Origin: Psychrobacillus vulpis
GTDB lineage: Bacteria > Bacillota > Bacilli > Bacillales_A > Planococcaceae
Direction: 5' to 3'
Assembly (NCBI RefSeq): GCF_006861825.1
Contig: NZ_VDGI01000016.1
Span: forward strand, 1 to 64,000
DNA: 64,000 nt
Under the pieces are notes generated by a model that saw only the letters and a list, made by a program, of their open reading frames with translations, made no database searches and was not told where the DNA came from. This document shows, piece after piece, positions 51,454 to 60,167 of this stretch. The position numbers and the translations under genes are program-made. Within the stretch, counting starts at the first letter, position 1. The number at the start of each line of letters is the position of its first letter.

Positions 51454-51692
51454 GGCACTGAAAAACTCGAATTAGTATTTTTGTAGGAACTATTTGCTGT
51501 ATTTATTTAAGAGAATTTAGCGCGACGCATGAGACTCCTGCGGGAAAGCGAGATAGACGAGACCCCGCACGAAGCAGAGCGAAGGAGGAGGCTCGTCGCT
51601 CGCCCGCGGAAAGCGAATGCCAAAGTGATAAATTCTCTTAACGACTATTTGATAGAAAATTTATTAGAATAACACTTTTTCAGTGCCCTTGA
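51454..51692. mobile_element. MITE-like element, copy 3 (239 bp)
   Basis: GGCACTGAAAAA at the left, TTTTTCAGTGCC at the right; perfect 9-bp duplication AGCGAGGAG at 51445-51453 and 51693-51701. Same length and near-identical interior as 16708-16946. Confidence 0.88.
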
Positions 51693-51727
51693 AGCGAGGA
51701 GGCTGAGGCAACGCCCGCGGAAAGGGA

Positions 51728-51886
51728 GGCCACTGAAAAACCAAAATTCAGAAAATAAAGTCACCACTTGAGAAGTATATTTGTATCAAAATTGGCATGA
51801 CGTCCCCATAAACACCCTAAAAAGTGAAGGAATTATGGGATTTCGTTTTTATTTTTTGAAAAAAAGTGACTTTTTCAGTGGCCTCC
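51728..51886. mobile_element. second MITE type (159 bp) with the same ends
   Basis: GGCCACTGAAAAA and TTTTTCAGTGGCC ends; perfect 9-bp duplication GGAAAGGGA at 51719-51727 and 51887-51895. The interior is AT-rich and differs from the 239-bp type, so it could be another internal-deletion derivative of the parent IS. It uses the same target position in the 115-bp repeat as copy 2 at 16.7 kb. Confidence 0.82.
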
Positions 51887-52072
51887 GGAAAGGGAGCCGT
51901 TTCAACGATTTTCTTTTTTATTGGAACATTGGACAACCCTATGTGGTAAATTCGAATTATAGTGACTTTTTCAGTGCCCTCCCTACGCTCGTGCGGGGTC
52001 TTGGAAGCTCCGTTTTTCCGTAGAAGTCTCGCGGCTTTTTCCATTACCTATTGATGTTTGCAAACATATAAA

Positions 52073-52121
52073 AAATCACAAGGTTTAGGAAATGTCCAAC
52101 ATTCCCAAAACCTTGTGATTT
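52073..52121 (-). terminator. terminator of the paa operon (after paaX)
   Basis: AAATCACAAGGTTT (52073-52086) pairs with AAACCTTGTGATTT (52108-52121), 14 bp perfect. It is flanked by the palindrome ATGTTTGCAAACAT (52054-52067) and a related TGTTTACAAACA (52138-52149). Confidence 0.8.
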
Positions 52122-52175
52122 ACTATATTCCGATATGTGTTTACAAACAAAGTATTTTTCTGATTGACAAAAACG

Positions 52176-53054
52176 TTAGTCCATAAGTAGTGGATGATCA
52201 TCTGCATCATATGCTTTGTCTTTACGACGCATATCATTATCTTCTTGGAATACTTCTTCGAAAAAATGATTTGCTGGCTGTGCAAGCAATTTATAATATT
52301 GCTCAAATAAAAGAGCTGCATGGTTCCCACTCCATATTTCAGGTAACAATTCCTTTGGAAGACCAGGATCTGTAAATAGAAACTTACGGTATTCATGTAC
52401 AAGATTTGTTCGTTCAACAAAACATTCTGCATCCGACATTCTTCCATCGTTCATCATGCTCTGATGGATTATATATTGTTTGCTGTAGGTAGAGATAAAA
52501 TCTTGATATTTTCCTTCAATTTCTTGAAGCGGCCAACTTTTTTCAACAAGAGCTCTGTTTGCTTGAGGACCTTTGTAGTCTGCTACGAAGAAATCTACAT
52601 AATTTTGTATACCATATTTTTCTATAAGAAATTCAACTTCTTTTTCAAGATTGTTCGGTGATATCCAGCATCCACTAGAAAAACTGCCGAATCCACTCCA
52701 TAGGAGCTCTTTTCGTAGTTCATCTCGAACTTGTCTTTTTTCTTCTGGAATCGTATACATTAGCATACGCCATTTTCCATCCCAGTCGTTTGGCATTAAT
52801 TTAAAAATCCTAATGGCAGCTTCTTCCATCCGAGCTTCTCCACGAGTCGTCAAAAAGTAATAACTTTTATTCCCTTCCTTCTCGGACTCGAGCCAACCTT
52901 GTTTCATCATTCTTGAAACTGCTACGCGCACCGACTGTTCATTATGTCCAAACTCTTTTAACAGTCGGATTAAGCTTCCAATCCATATTTTATTACCGTA
53001 ATGACGGATATAATCACCGTAAATTGTAAATATCATTGATTGTGTATTCGACAT
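52176..53054 (-). CDS. paaX: phenylacetate-responsive repressor PaaX
   Basis: The 292-aa protein is a PaaX-family regulator that represses paa genes until phenylacetyl-CoA binds. The N-terminal winged helix (FTIYGDYIRHYGNKIWIGSLI, HNEQSVRVAVSRMMKQGWL) is followed by the family's conserved central domain (WDGKWRMLMYTIPEEKRQVRDELRKELLWSGFG in pieces, GCWISPN). The C-terminal part contains LVHEYRKFLFTDPGLPKELLP. It is the last gene of the cluster, 86 bases after a crotonase gene. Confidence 0.93.
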   Translation of the reverse strand: MSNTQSMIFTIYGDYIRHYGNKIWIGSLIRLLKEFGHNEQSVRVAVSRMMKQGWLESEKEGNKSYYFLTTRGEARMEEAAIRIFKLMPNDWDGKWRMLMYTIPEEKRQVRDELRKELLWSGFGSFSSGCWISPNNLEKEVEFLIEKYGIQNYVDFFVADYKGPQANRALVEKSWPLQEIEGKYQDFISTYSKQYIIHQSMMNDGRMSDAECFVERTNLVHEYRKFLFTDPGLPKELLPEIWSGNHAALLFEQYYKLLAQPANHFFEEVFQEDNDMRRKDKAYDADDHPLLMD

Positions 53055-53139
53055 GTAAACTCACTCTTTCTTTTTCCCTGATTACCAATATAACACGTTT
53101 CTTCCCTTCTTTCATTATTTTGTTATTAGAGTTTACTAA

Positions 53140-53916
53140 TTATTTCCCTAAAAAGACTGGTTTCCTTTTCTCACTGAATGCAAGTAACGCTTCCATTCGA
53201 TCCTCAGTAGGGATCGTTAATTCGTATGCCTTAGACTCGATTGCAAGCCCCGTTTGTAAGTCCGTATTCATCCCTTGTGTAATTGCATACTTCGCTTGTT
53301 TAATTGCTACAGGACCATTTTTCATTATTTCATTTGCTAGTTGTTCACAAGAATTCAGAAGGTTTTCTATTTGGACTACTTTTAATACCACTCCAAGCTG
53401 TACCCCTTCTTCTGCCGTGAATTTTCTTGCAGTGAAAATCAGCTCTTTCGCTCTCATTTCCCCTACTAGTCTTGGTAGTCTTTGCGTCCCTCCTGCCCCT
53501 GGTATGATTGCCCAGCTTGTTTCAGTTAGACCCATTTTCACTCCTTCAGCTGCAATGGAAAAATCACACGCAATCATCAGCTCGAAGCCGCCGCCAAATG
53601 CATACCCATTTACTGCAGCTATAGTTGGCTGTGGTAGATTTGCAATACTGTTGAACACATCTCGTATCGCTTTCACGTTTCTTCTAACTTCTGATTCTTT
53701 TAATGTTTTCCGCTCTTTCAAATCGGCACCAGCACTAAAAGATCTATCCCCTGCTCCAGTAAATATAATCACTTTCACTTCCGGATCAATTGAGATAGCA
53801 TCTACTACTTGTTGAAGCTGATGCAATGTATCGTAATTAAAACAGTTCAGAGCTTCTTCGCGATTAATGGTGATATATGCAATGTTGTTTTCTTTTCTTA
53901 ATAAAATATTCGTCAT
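53140..53916 (-). CDS. enoyl-CoA hydratase, PaaF-type
   Basis: This 258-aa crotonase keeps both catalytic glutamates (YAFGGGFELMIACD and GLTETSWAIIPGAGGTQRL) and the CoA-binding AGADL, so it should hydrate a C=C of a CoA ester. In the paa pathway this fits 2,3-dehydroadipyl-CoA hydratase. A second full hydratase (58546-59322) is encoded, so the division of labour is not clear. It lies between paaJ and paaX, 160 bases from paaJ; that gap shows no gene. Confidence 0.83.
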   Translation of the reverse strand: MTNILLRKENNIAYITINREEALNCFNYDTLHQLQQVVDAISIDPEVKVIIFTGAGDRSFSAGADLKERKTLKESEVRRNVKAIRDVFNSIANLPQPTIAAVNGYAFGGGFELMIACDFSIAAEGVKMGLTETSWAIIPGAGGTQRLPRLVGEMRAKELIFTARKFTAEEGVQLGVVLKVVQIENLLNSCEQLANEIMKNGPVAIKQAKYAITQGMNTDLQTGLAIESKAYELTIPTEDRMEALLAFSEKRKPVFLGK

Positions 53917-54075
53917 TATGACATCTCCTATTCGAACAACTATATTGAATTTCTCCTGTCGCTTTGTTTTCGTTCCAAGAACAATCTATTGTATTGGTTA
54001 TAAAAATGCCCTTCTCTCGTCGTTACTCTTCTTTTAAAGAGCTTTGACGCTTGAAGGACAGCAAAATTGTAGTAC

Positions 54076-55281
54076 CTACTCTGATACATTCTCAAATATA
54101 GTTGCAATCCCTTGACCTACACCGATACACATTGTTGCCAAACCGAATTGGACATTTCTTTTCTTCATTTCATATAAAAGAGTCGTTACTATCCGAGCAC
54201 CACTTGCACCTAGAGGGTGCCCAAAAGCTATTGCTCCTCCATTGACATTCACTTTTTCACTTTCTAGTTCCAGTTGGCGAATGCACTCCAGAGATTGTGA
54301 AGCAAAAGCTTCATTCAATTCTACAAGACCAAGGTCAGTTGTTTTCAACCCTGCACGTTGTAGTGCTTTTTTTGAAGCGAAAATAGGACCAAGCCCCATA
54401 ACAGCTGGTTCAAGTCCCGCTGTAGCACCTGTAACATATTTTGCTAATGGCTTCACATTCAATTCTTTTGCTTTCTCCGCACTCATAAGAAGTAAAGCAG
54501 ATGCACCGTCATTGACTCCCGAAGCATTACCAGGTGTAACCGTGCCACCTTCAAATAATGGTTTTAGTTTCTCAAGCTGATGTAACGTTGTATTTGGTCT
54601 TGGATGCTCATCTTGGTCGATAATGATTTCCTTCCCTTTCCGGTCCTTATACATAACCGGAACGATTTCTTCCGCAAATCGATTTTCCGCCAAAGCTTTT
54701 TTAGCACGTTGCTGGCTCTCGAATGCAAATAAATCCTGATCCTCACGCGTTATATGAAATCGCTTTGCAACATTTTCGGCAGTTTCTGGCATCGTATCTA
54801 CACCGTACATCTCTTTCAGTTTTTTATTTGTAAAACGCCACCCGATTGTTGTATCTTGCAGTTCCATATTTCCTCGTGGGAACTCTTTATCTGGCTTTGC
54901 CATGACAAACGGTGCTCGCGTCATGCTTTCAGTGCCACCAGCGATGTAAATATCGCCTTCGCCAACTGATATTGCTCTTGCAGCGTACATAACAGCGTCA
55001 AGTCCAGAACCACAGAGTCGGTTTATAGTTGTTCCTGCTACTTCGACAGGTAGACCAGCTAACAATGCCGACATTCTTGCAACGTTGCGGTTATCTTCAC
55101 CTGCTTGGTTTGCATTTCCGAAAACAACTTCTTCAATTTCGTTTACGGGGAGGTTCGGATTACGTTCAACAAGTGCTTTAATAACAATAGCTCCTAAATC
55201 ATCTGGTCGAACTTCTCTTAGTGATCCGTTATATCTTCCGATTGGCGTACGGACAGCATCTACTATAACTACTTCTCTCAT
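54076..55281 (-). CDS. paaJ: 3-oxoadipyl-CoA / 3-oxo-5,6-dehydrosuberyl-CoA thiolase
   Basis: The 401-aa thiolase has the active Cys in NRLCGSGLDAV (about residue 90), the His in FGHPLGASGARI (about 355) and the second Cys in ATMCIGVGQG (about 387). In the phenylacetate pathway it acts twice, releasing acetyl-CoA from the C8 and C6 oxoacyl-CoAs. Its start overlaps paaH by four bases (ATGA). Confidence 0.9.
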   Translation of the reverse strand: MREVVIVDAVRTPIGRYNGSLREVRPDDLGAIVIKALVERNPNLPVNEIEEVVFGNANQAGEDNRNVARMSALLAGLPVEVAGTTINRLCGSGLDAVMYAARAISVGEGDIYIAGGTESMTRAPFVMAKPDKEFPRGNMELQDTTIGWRFTNKKLKEMYGVDTMPETAENVAKRFHITREDQDLFAFESQQRAKKALAENRFAEEIVPVMYKDRKGKEIIIDQDEHPRPNTTLHQLEKLKPLFEGGTVTPGNASGVNDGASALLLMSAEKAKELNVKPLAKYVTGATAGLEPAVMGLGPIFASKKALQRAGLKTTDLGLVELNEAFASQSLECIRQLELESEKVNVNGGAIAFGHPLGASGARIVTTLLYEMKKRNVQFGLATMCIGVGQGIATIFENVSE

Positions 55282-56150
55282 TTCGAAACCAACTCTTCAT
55301 CAATAGAATAGTCGTACACACCTTTTCCACTCTTTCGTCCTAGACGCCCTGCTTTGACATATTGTTCTAAAAGAGGTGCAGGACGATACTTTTCCCCAAG
55401 CTTTTCATGTAAATATTTCAAATTATTTAATCGTGTATCAAGTCCTACTAAATCTACTAATTCGAATGGTCCCATTGGGTAATTTAATCCTAGCTTAATC
55501 GCTTTATCAATTTCTTCTGGTGTGCCTAACCCTTCTTGAAGCATGTAAAACGCTTCGTTACCAACAAGTGCGCTAATTCGGCTCGTTACGAACCCTGGAA
55601 ATTCATTAATGACAACAGTTTCTTTTCCCATTTTTATAGCTACTTCTTTAATTCTTTCGGCCGTTTCATCACTTGTTTCCAACCCTCGTACAATTTCGAC
55701 TAAAGGCATTTTATGTACAGGATTAAAAAAATGCATCGCAATTGTTTTTTCTGGGCGTTTTCCAAAAGAAGCGATTTCTGTTGGGCTCATCGTCGAAGTA
55801 TTTGTAGCAAAATAACAATGAGAAGGTGCATGTTCTTCTATCGTTTCAAACACTTCTTTTTTTATAGCTGTTATTTCAGGTACAGCTTCAATAATTAAAT
55901 CAGCAGTACTTACTGCTTTTGGAAGGTCGCTTTCATAGCTTAAATTAAGTCGTGCTTGTTCAACCTGTACCGATGTAATCTTTCCGTGCACAAGTCCTTT
56001 TTCAAACATACTATCCATGTCTTTCTTCGCGTTTAGTAATGCAGAATTATGATTGTCGACAACTGTCACTGCATAGCCACCAACTGCTCCTACATAAGCA
56101 ATCCCTCTTCCCATAATACCTGCACCTATGATAACAATACGGTTGATCAT
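55278..56150 (-). CDS. paaH: 3-hydroxyacyl-CoA dehydrogenase
   Basis: The 290-aa NAD-dependent enzyme has the Rossmann motif GAGIMGRGIA and the family's FNPVHKMPLVEIVRG (catalytic His) and FPGFVTSRI segments. It would oxidise 3-hydroxyadipyl-CoA in the lower paa pathway. It lies upstream of and overlapping paaJ. At 290 aa it is a standalone enzyme, not the long fused PaaH of some Proteobacteria. Confidence 0.9.
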   Translation of the reverse strand: MINRIVIIGAGIMGRGIAYVGAVGGYAVTVVDNHNSALLNAKKDMDSMFEKGLVHGKITSVQVEQARLNLSYESDLPKAVSTADLIIEAVPEITAIKKEVFETIEEHAPSHCYFATNTSTMSPTEIASFGKRPEKTIAMHFFNPVHKMPLVEIVRGLETSDETAERIKEVAIKMGKETVVINEFPGFVTSRISALVGNEAFYMLQEGLGTPEEIDKAIKLGLNYPMGPFELVDLVGLDTRLNNLKYLHEKLGEKYRPAPLLEQYVKAGRLGRKSGKGVYDYSIDEELVSK

Positions 56151-56227
56151 TATTCTACTCCCCTTATGTTAATGAAAGAATACGGACAGGGTTTGAATTT
56201 TTCCCTGTCCGTATTTTCAGTTTATTT

Positions 56228-57745
56228 TTACAGTCCGAATGGATTCAGTGGTCGACTGCCGTAGTAAGATAAAATGCTTTTCGTTTCCGTATAGAGGTCT
56301 AGCGTTTCAATACATAGCTCACGTCCGAACCCTGATTGCTTATATCCTCCAAATGGTGTCCCAGGAAATGCTGAGAATGGGCAGTTTACCATGACAATGC
56401 CTGCTTGGATCTGATTTGCAACACGCGTCGCACGTGCACCATCTTTTGACCAAATGGCTGAGCCTAACCCGAACTCTGTATCGTTTGCAAGTCGGATTGC
56501 TTCTTTTTCATCTTTAAATTTCATCAATACAACAACTGGACCAAAAATTTCTTCTTTTACAACTGTCATATCGTGATTTACGTTTGCAATAATCGTTGGC
56601 TCATACCAGAATCCATTTTCATAACCATTTGGTTTCGTAACATTACCACCAACAAGAATTTCCGCTCCTTCTTTCCGAGCAGATTGTACATAACTATCAA
56701 TTGTATCAAGTTGGACTTGATCAATGATTGCTCCAACATGTGTTCCTTTATCAAATGGGTTGCCTAGATGTAATTTTTTCGTTTTTTCAACAAACTTATT
56801 CAAAAATTCCTCGTAAATGTCCTCATGTACGTATAAACGAGATCGAGCTTCACAAGATTGACCTGAATTATAGAATATACCAAATAGTGAACCATCTACT
56901 GCAGCGTCAATATCTGCATCTTCAAATACAAGATTAGGAGATTTTCCACCAAGCTCCAATGTTACACGTTTTAACGATTGAGATGCTTTCCCCATAATGT
57001 CTTTACCGATAGGCGTTGAGCCAGTGAAAGCTACTTTATCCACTTGAGGATGCTCCACTAAAAAGTTACCAATATCAGATCCAGAACCTGGAAGGACGTT
57101 CACCACACCAGCAGGAACACCTGCTTCAAGACAAATTTCCCCTAGGATTATGGCAGTTAATGGTGTGAGGGATGCCGGCTTTACAATTACCGAGCAACCT
57201 ACTGCAATAGCAGGTGCCACTTTCCAAGCAGCCATCATAAGTGGATAATTCCACGGAATGATTTGTGCACAGACTCCAACTGGCTCTTTCTCTGTATAGT
57301 TATGGAATTGGCCAGGAACATTGTTGACGACTCCTCGGTGACCTACAATTGCACCTGCATAAAACTCAAAATCTTCAATCGCTTGAGAAACTTGACCTTG
57401 CGCTGCATGAAGCGTTTTACCAGTATCGAGAATTTCCAATTCAACTAGCTCATTAAAACGAGAACGCATTATTGCAGCAATTTTGTTCAATACTTGCGCT
57501 CGACGACCAACCGGATACATTTTCCATTTACCATTGTCAAATGCATCTCGTGCACTTGCAATGGCTTTTTCAACATCTTCTTTGGACGCTTTTGCAACTT
57601 CCGCAACTAACTCACCTGTTGCTGGATTGTAAGTTTTTATCGTTTCACCTGTACTACTTTTTATTTTTTCTCCATTTACAATCAAATGATAAAACGATCG
57701 TTTCATTGCCTCTTGCTCGATATCATTATCCCGAATTGTTGTCAT
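56228..57745 (-). CDS. aldehyde dehydrogenase, probable PaaZ-type semialdehyde dehydrogenase without hydratase domain
   Basis: The 505-aa ALDH has the NAD site (IIPWNYPLMMAAWKV), FTGSTPIGK, general-base Glu (LELGGKSPN) and nucleophile Cys (NSGQSCEARSR, about residue 300). In E. coli PaaZ fuses this activity to an oxepin-CoA hydrolase (MaoC) domain; here there is no second domain and no MaoC gene in the visible cluster. It likely oxidises 3-oxo-5,6-dehydrosuberyl-CoA semialdehyde, with the ring-opening activity coming from elsewhere. It sits between paaH and paaG. Confidence 0.8.
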   Translation of the reverse strand: MTTIRDNDIEQEAMKRSFYHLIVNGEKIKSSTGETIKTYNPATGELVAEVAKASKEDVEKAIASARDAFDNGKWKMYPVGRRAQVLNKIAAIMRSRFNELVELEILDTGKTLHAAQGQVSQAIEDFEFYAGAIVGHRGVVNNVPGQFHNYTEKEPVGVCAQIIPWNYPLMMAAWKVAPAIAVGCSVIVKPASLTPLTAIILGEICLEAGVPAGVVNVLPGSGSDIGNFLVEHPQVDKVAFTGSTPIGKDIMGKASQSLKRVTLELGGKSPNLVFEDADIDAAVDGSLFGIFYNSGQSCEARSRLYVHEDIYEEFLNKFVEKTKKLHLGNPFDKGTHVGAIIDQVQLDTIDSYVQSARKEGAEILVGGNVTKPNGYENGFWYEPTIIANVNHDMTVVKEEIFGPVVVLMKFKDEKEAIRLANDTEFGLGSAIWSKDGARATRVANQIQAGIVMVNCPFSAFPGTPFGGYKQSGFGRELCIETLDLYTETKSILSYYGSRPLNPFGL

Positions 57746-57759
57746 GTGCTCAGCTCTCC

Positions 57760-58533
57760 CTATTGTCCTGAAAAAACAGGTTTTCTTTTTTCCATAAATG
57801 CATGAATACCTTCGCGGTGATCAATTGTTAAACCAGCAATCCGTTGTGCTTGTGCTTCTTGCTCAAGATAGTCTTCAAAAGTAAGCTCTGTAGCGAATTT
57901 CAATGATCGTTTAATCAAACCAATCGCCTTTGTTGGTAAAGTAGAAAGATTTGCTGCAAATGCCGACACCTCTTCATCCCATAAATCTAACGGAATAAGT
58001 CTATTCGCTAGACCTAATGCGACTGCATCAGTAGCCGACACCTTTTCTCCAAGAATGGATAATTCCAAAGCTTTAGCATGACCGACTAACTTGGTTAAAT
58101 AATACAGATTACCCGAGTCAGGAATGAGGCCAACATGTATGAAAGCATTCAAAAAACTGGCGCGTTCCGATACAATTCTAAAATCACAAGCAAGTGCTAG
58201 GCTGAACCCTGCACCAGCCGCAACTCCATTTACTGCTGCGACAATCGGTTTTTCACATTGTCTAATTTGCTTTATCATCGGTCCATAGTGATCTCTTAAA
58301 ACTTGGCCATGATCCATATTCTCATCGACTTCTGCCAAATCTTGTCCAGAACAAAAAGCCCTTCCTTCACCTGAAATGACTATGCAGCGAACTTGTTCAT
58401 CAAATGTAGCAGCTTTGATCGCATCTTTCACTTCTCGGTTCATTTGTGCGATAAATGCATTTAATTTGTCAGGTCTATTTAAATAGAGCCATGCAATTCC
58501 ATCTTTGACATCATAACGAATCGTTTCGAACAT
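57760..58533 (-). CDS. paaG: ring-1,2-epoxyphenylacetyl-CoA isomerase
   Basis: The 257-aa crotonase-fold protein lacks both hydratase glutamates (GVAAGAGFSLALACD has Ser, and AFIHVGLIPDSGNL has none) but keeps the Asp in PDSG used by PaaG isomerases. It would turn the epoxide made by PaaABCD into oxepin-CoA and also shift double bonds later. The C-terminal EKRKPVFSGQ is the usual crotonase ending. It forms part of the paa operon between ECH 58546-59322 and the ALDH. Confidence 0.85.
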   Translation of the reverse strand: MFETIRYDVKDGIAWLYLNRPDKLNAFIAQMNREVKDAIKAATFDEQVRCIVISGEGRAFCSGQDLAEVDENMDHGQVLRDHYGPMIKQIRQCEKPIVAAVNGVAAGAGFSLALACDFRIVSERASFLNAFIHVGLIPDSGNLYYLTKLVGHAKALELSILGEKVSATDAVALGLANRLIPLDLWDEEVSAFAANLSTLPTKAIGLIKRSLKFATELTFEDYLEQEAQAQRIAGLTIDHREGIHAFMEKRKPVFSGQ

Positions 58534-58545
58534 GCAACGACCTCC

Positions 58546-59322
58546 TTACTTCCCTTTGTAATTCGGTTTTCTTTTTTCAACAAATGCGTTCATACCTTCT
58601 TTTTGGTCTTGTGAAGCGAAAAGTAGATAGAAGTTTTTTCTCTCATATTGCATTCCTTCATATAAAGGATAATCGACAGCTTTATTAACTGAATCTTTTA
58701 TTAGCCGCACTGAAAGAAGCGGCTGATTAGCAAGACGCTCTGCCAATTTCATTGTTTCTTCCATTAGTAGTTCAGGTGCAACGATTTTGTTAATAACTCC
58801 ATGTTTGAGAGCAGTTTCCGCAGAAATACGCTCCCCCGTCCAAAGCCATTCGAGGGCTTTCGTACGACCCACTAGTTTTGTTAACCTTTGCGTTCCTCCT
58901 GCACCTGGCATTACGCCAAGTCCTACTTCTGGAAATGAAAATTCAGTACCGATACTAGCGATTAAAAGATCACAGCAAAGCGCAAGCTCAAATCCACCAC
59001 CGAAGACAAACCCTTTTACCGCACCGAGTATAGGCTTTTTAATGAGCGCAAAACGGTCCCAATCAGCAAATTGATTTAGTTGTTCTAGGCTTACTGGATT
59101 ATCATCCATCATTTCGTCAATGTCGGCACCTGCTGAAAAAGACCGTCCTTTACCAGTAAGCACTATTACACGAACGTTTTCATCTCGGTCAAATTCCTCC
59201 ATCGCTACGACAATTTCATTGACCATTTTTCGATTTAATGAGTTTAACTGTCGAGGTCGATTCAGCTCAATAACTGCTATATTTCTCTTTAAAGATGTTT
59301 CAATGAATTCGAAACGATTCAT
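58546..59322 (-). CDS. enoyl-CoA hydratase in paa operon
   Basis: This 258-aa crotonase has both catalytic Glu residues (FVFGGGFELALCCD and FSFPEVGLGVMPGAGGTQRL) and the AGADIDEM oxyanion segment. It is a second PaaF-type hydratase candidate; which of this and 53140-53916 takes the C6 intermediate cannot be told from sequence. Its start overlaps the stop of the EthD-like gene by one base, so it belongs to the same transcript. Confidence 0.83.
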   Translation of the reverse strand: MNRFEFIETSLKRNIAVIELNRPRQLNSLNRKMVNEIVVAMEEFDRDENVRVIVLTGKGRSFSAGADIDEMMDDNPVSLEQLNQFADWDRFALIKKPILGAVKGFVFGGGFELALCCDLLIASIGTEFSFPEVGLGVMPGAGGTQRLTKLVGRTKALEWLWTGERISAETALKHGVINKIVAPELLMEETMKLAERLANQPLLSVRLIKDSVNKAVDYPLYEGMQYERKNFYLLFASQDQKEGMNAFVEKRKPNYKGK

Positions 59323-59624
59323 TACGCTTCCTCACCAATCATTAATGTGACAAGATCACCTGCAAATCCCATTAAATCTTTGCCAGAAGCTCTTCCTTCC
59401 GGTGAACGTAAGCCCTCCTGCAGTGCATCCAAACTATCATAATGCATTTCACATGTGAGATAGTATTTTCCATCTCCCCCCATCGGAGATCCTGTTACTT
59501 TCGTTACTTTCATCTCACGAAGCCCTGGGATCTTCGCTGTTAGTGGTGCATGCACGTTAAAATAATGTGCATCAAAAGCCTCTTTGTTTTCAGGGTGTTT
59601 GTACAACGCGATTAACTTTGCCAT
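59322..59624 (-). CDS. EthD-family dimeric alpha-beta-barrel protein
   Basis: The 100-aa protein has the EthD pattern: LIALYKHPENKEAFDAHYFNVHAPLTAKIPGLR at the start (ferredoxin-like fold, in pieces) and a second strand YYLTCEMHYDSLDALQEGL. EthD partners often accompany monooxygenases or handle reactive CoA intermediates. It is tightly packed between paaD and a hydratase, so it probably serves phenylacetyl-CoA epoxidation or epoxide handling. The exact role is unknown. Confidence 0.8.
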   Translation of the reverse strand: MAKLIALYKHPENKEAFDAHYFNVHAPLTAKIPGLREMKVTKVTGSPMGGDGKYYLTCEMHYDSLDALQEGLRSPEGRASGKDLMGFAGDLVTLMIGEEA

Positions 59625-59640
59625 TTTTCTTCTCCTCGCT

Positions 59641-60141
59641 TTACATTAATGTAGAAACAGGTTTCATAGCTTCAAATACGTTTTTACAACTCTTACAGTA
59701 CAAAATGCTTCTGCATGCAGTCGGACCGAAAACATTTTCCATCGTGACATACGTAGATCCGCAGTAAGCGCATTCTATATGCCACGAGCCGTCTGCTTCA
59801 ATCTGTCTTGGTGGTGGTGCAATTCCGAATTTCCTAAGATTCACATGTCCTCGTTCCGTTATTCGATCTGATGTCCACGGTGGGTGAAAGACGAATTCCA
59901 CTTGGACATCTTTCACTTCCGGTAATTCTTTTACAGCATTGATCGTATTCTTTTTAATAATTTCGAGTGCTGGACATCCTAAAAAAGTAGGGAGCAAAAC
60001 AACCTTTACATTATTTCCCACAGTAGTGACTTCCACCACCATACCTAGGTCCATAATGCTAATGGAATCAATTTCCGGGTCTTTTACTCCTTCAAGTACT
60101 TCATATACGCGCCCAGGAGAAATTTCTAAGGATGCTTCCAT
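59641..60141 (-). CDS. paaD: phenylacetyl-CoA epoxidase assembly protein PaaD
   Basis: The 166-aa protein has a MIP18/DUF59 Fe-S-assembly domain (YEVLEGVKDPEIDSISIMDLGMV, LLPTFLGCPALEII). A zinc-ribbon tail of the C-x2-C...C-x2-C type (HIECAYCGSTYVTMENVFGP, YCKSCKN) follows, as in PaaD proteins that mature the epoxidase. The start at 60141 has AGAGGTGA upstream; the longer frame runs into paaC. Confidence 0.92.
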   Translation of the reverse strand: MEASLEISPGRVYEVLEGVKDPEIDSISIMDLGMVVEVTTVGNNVKVVLLPTFLGCPALEIIKKNTINAVKELPEVKDVQVEFVFHPPWTSDRITERGHVNLRKFGIAPPPRQIEADGSWHIECAYCGSTYVTMENVFGPTACRSILYCKSCKNVFEAMKPVSTLM

Positions 60142-60167
60142 GCAAGTCACCTCTTTCCATTTTCGAA

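Larger units (their letters stand above)
51383..51913. repeat. 115-bp palindromic repeat carrying two insertions
   Basis: The ends are GAAAACCGTTG (51383-51393) and CAACGATTTTC (51903-51913). Subtracting the 239-bp and 159-bp elements and two 9-bp duplications leaves 115 bp, exactly the size of the copy at 16611-16973 after the same correction. Confidence 0.85.
50561..51978. mobile_element. degenerate IS1182-family element with intact ends and nested insertions
   Basis: Inverted ends GGCACTGAAAAAGTC (50561-50575) and GACTTTTTCAGTGCC (51964-51978) match over 15 bases. They are flanked by near-identical CCTACGCTG (50550-50558) and CCTACGCTC (51982-51990), like the 9-bp duplications of the MITEs. 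Near its left end is a hairpin AGAGAGTATG/CATACTCTCT with a T-run (50592-50635), as expected for blocking read-through. It contains a broken transposase gene (50843-51230), GC-rich repeats, and a palindromic repeat with two smaller elements in it. It interrupts another GC-rich repeat (CTCGCTTTCCGCGGACG...). Confidence 0.75.
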
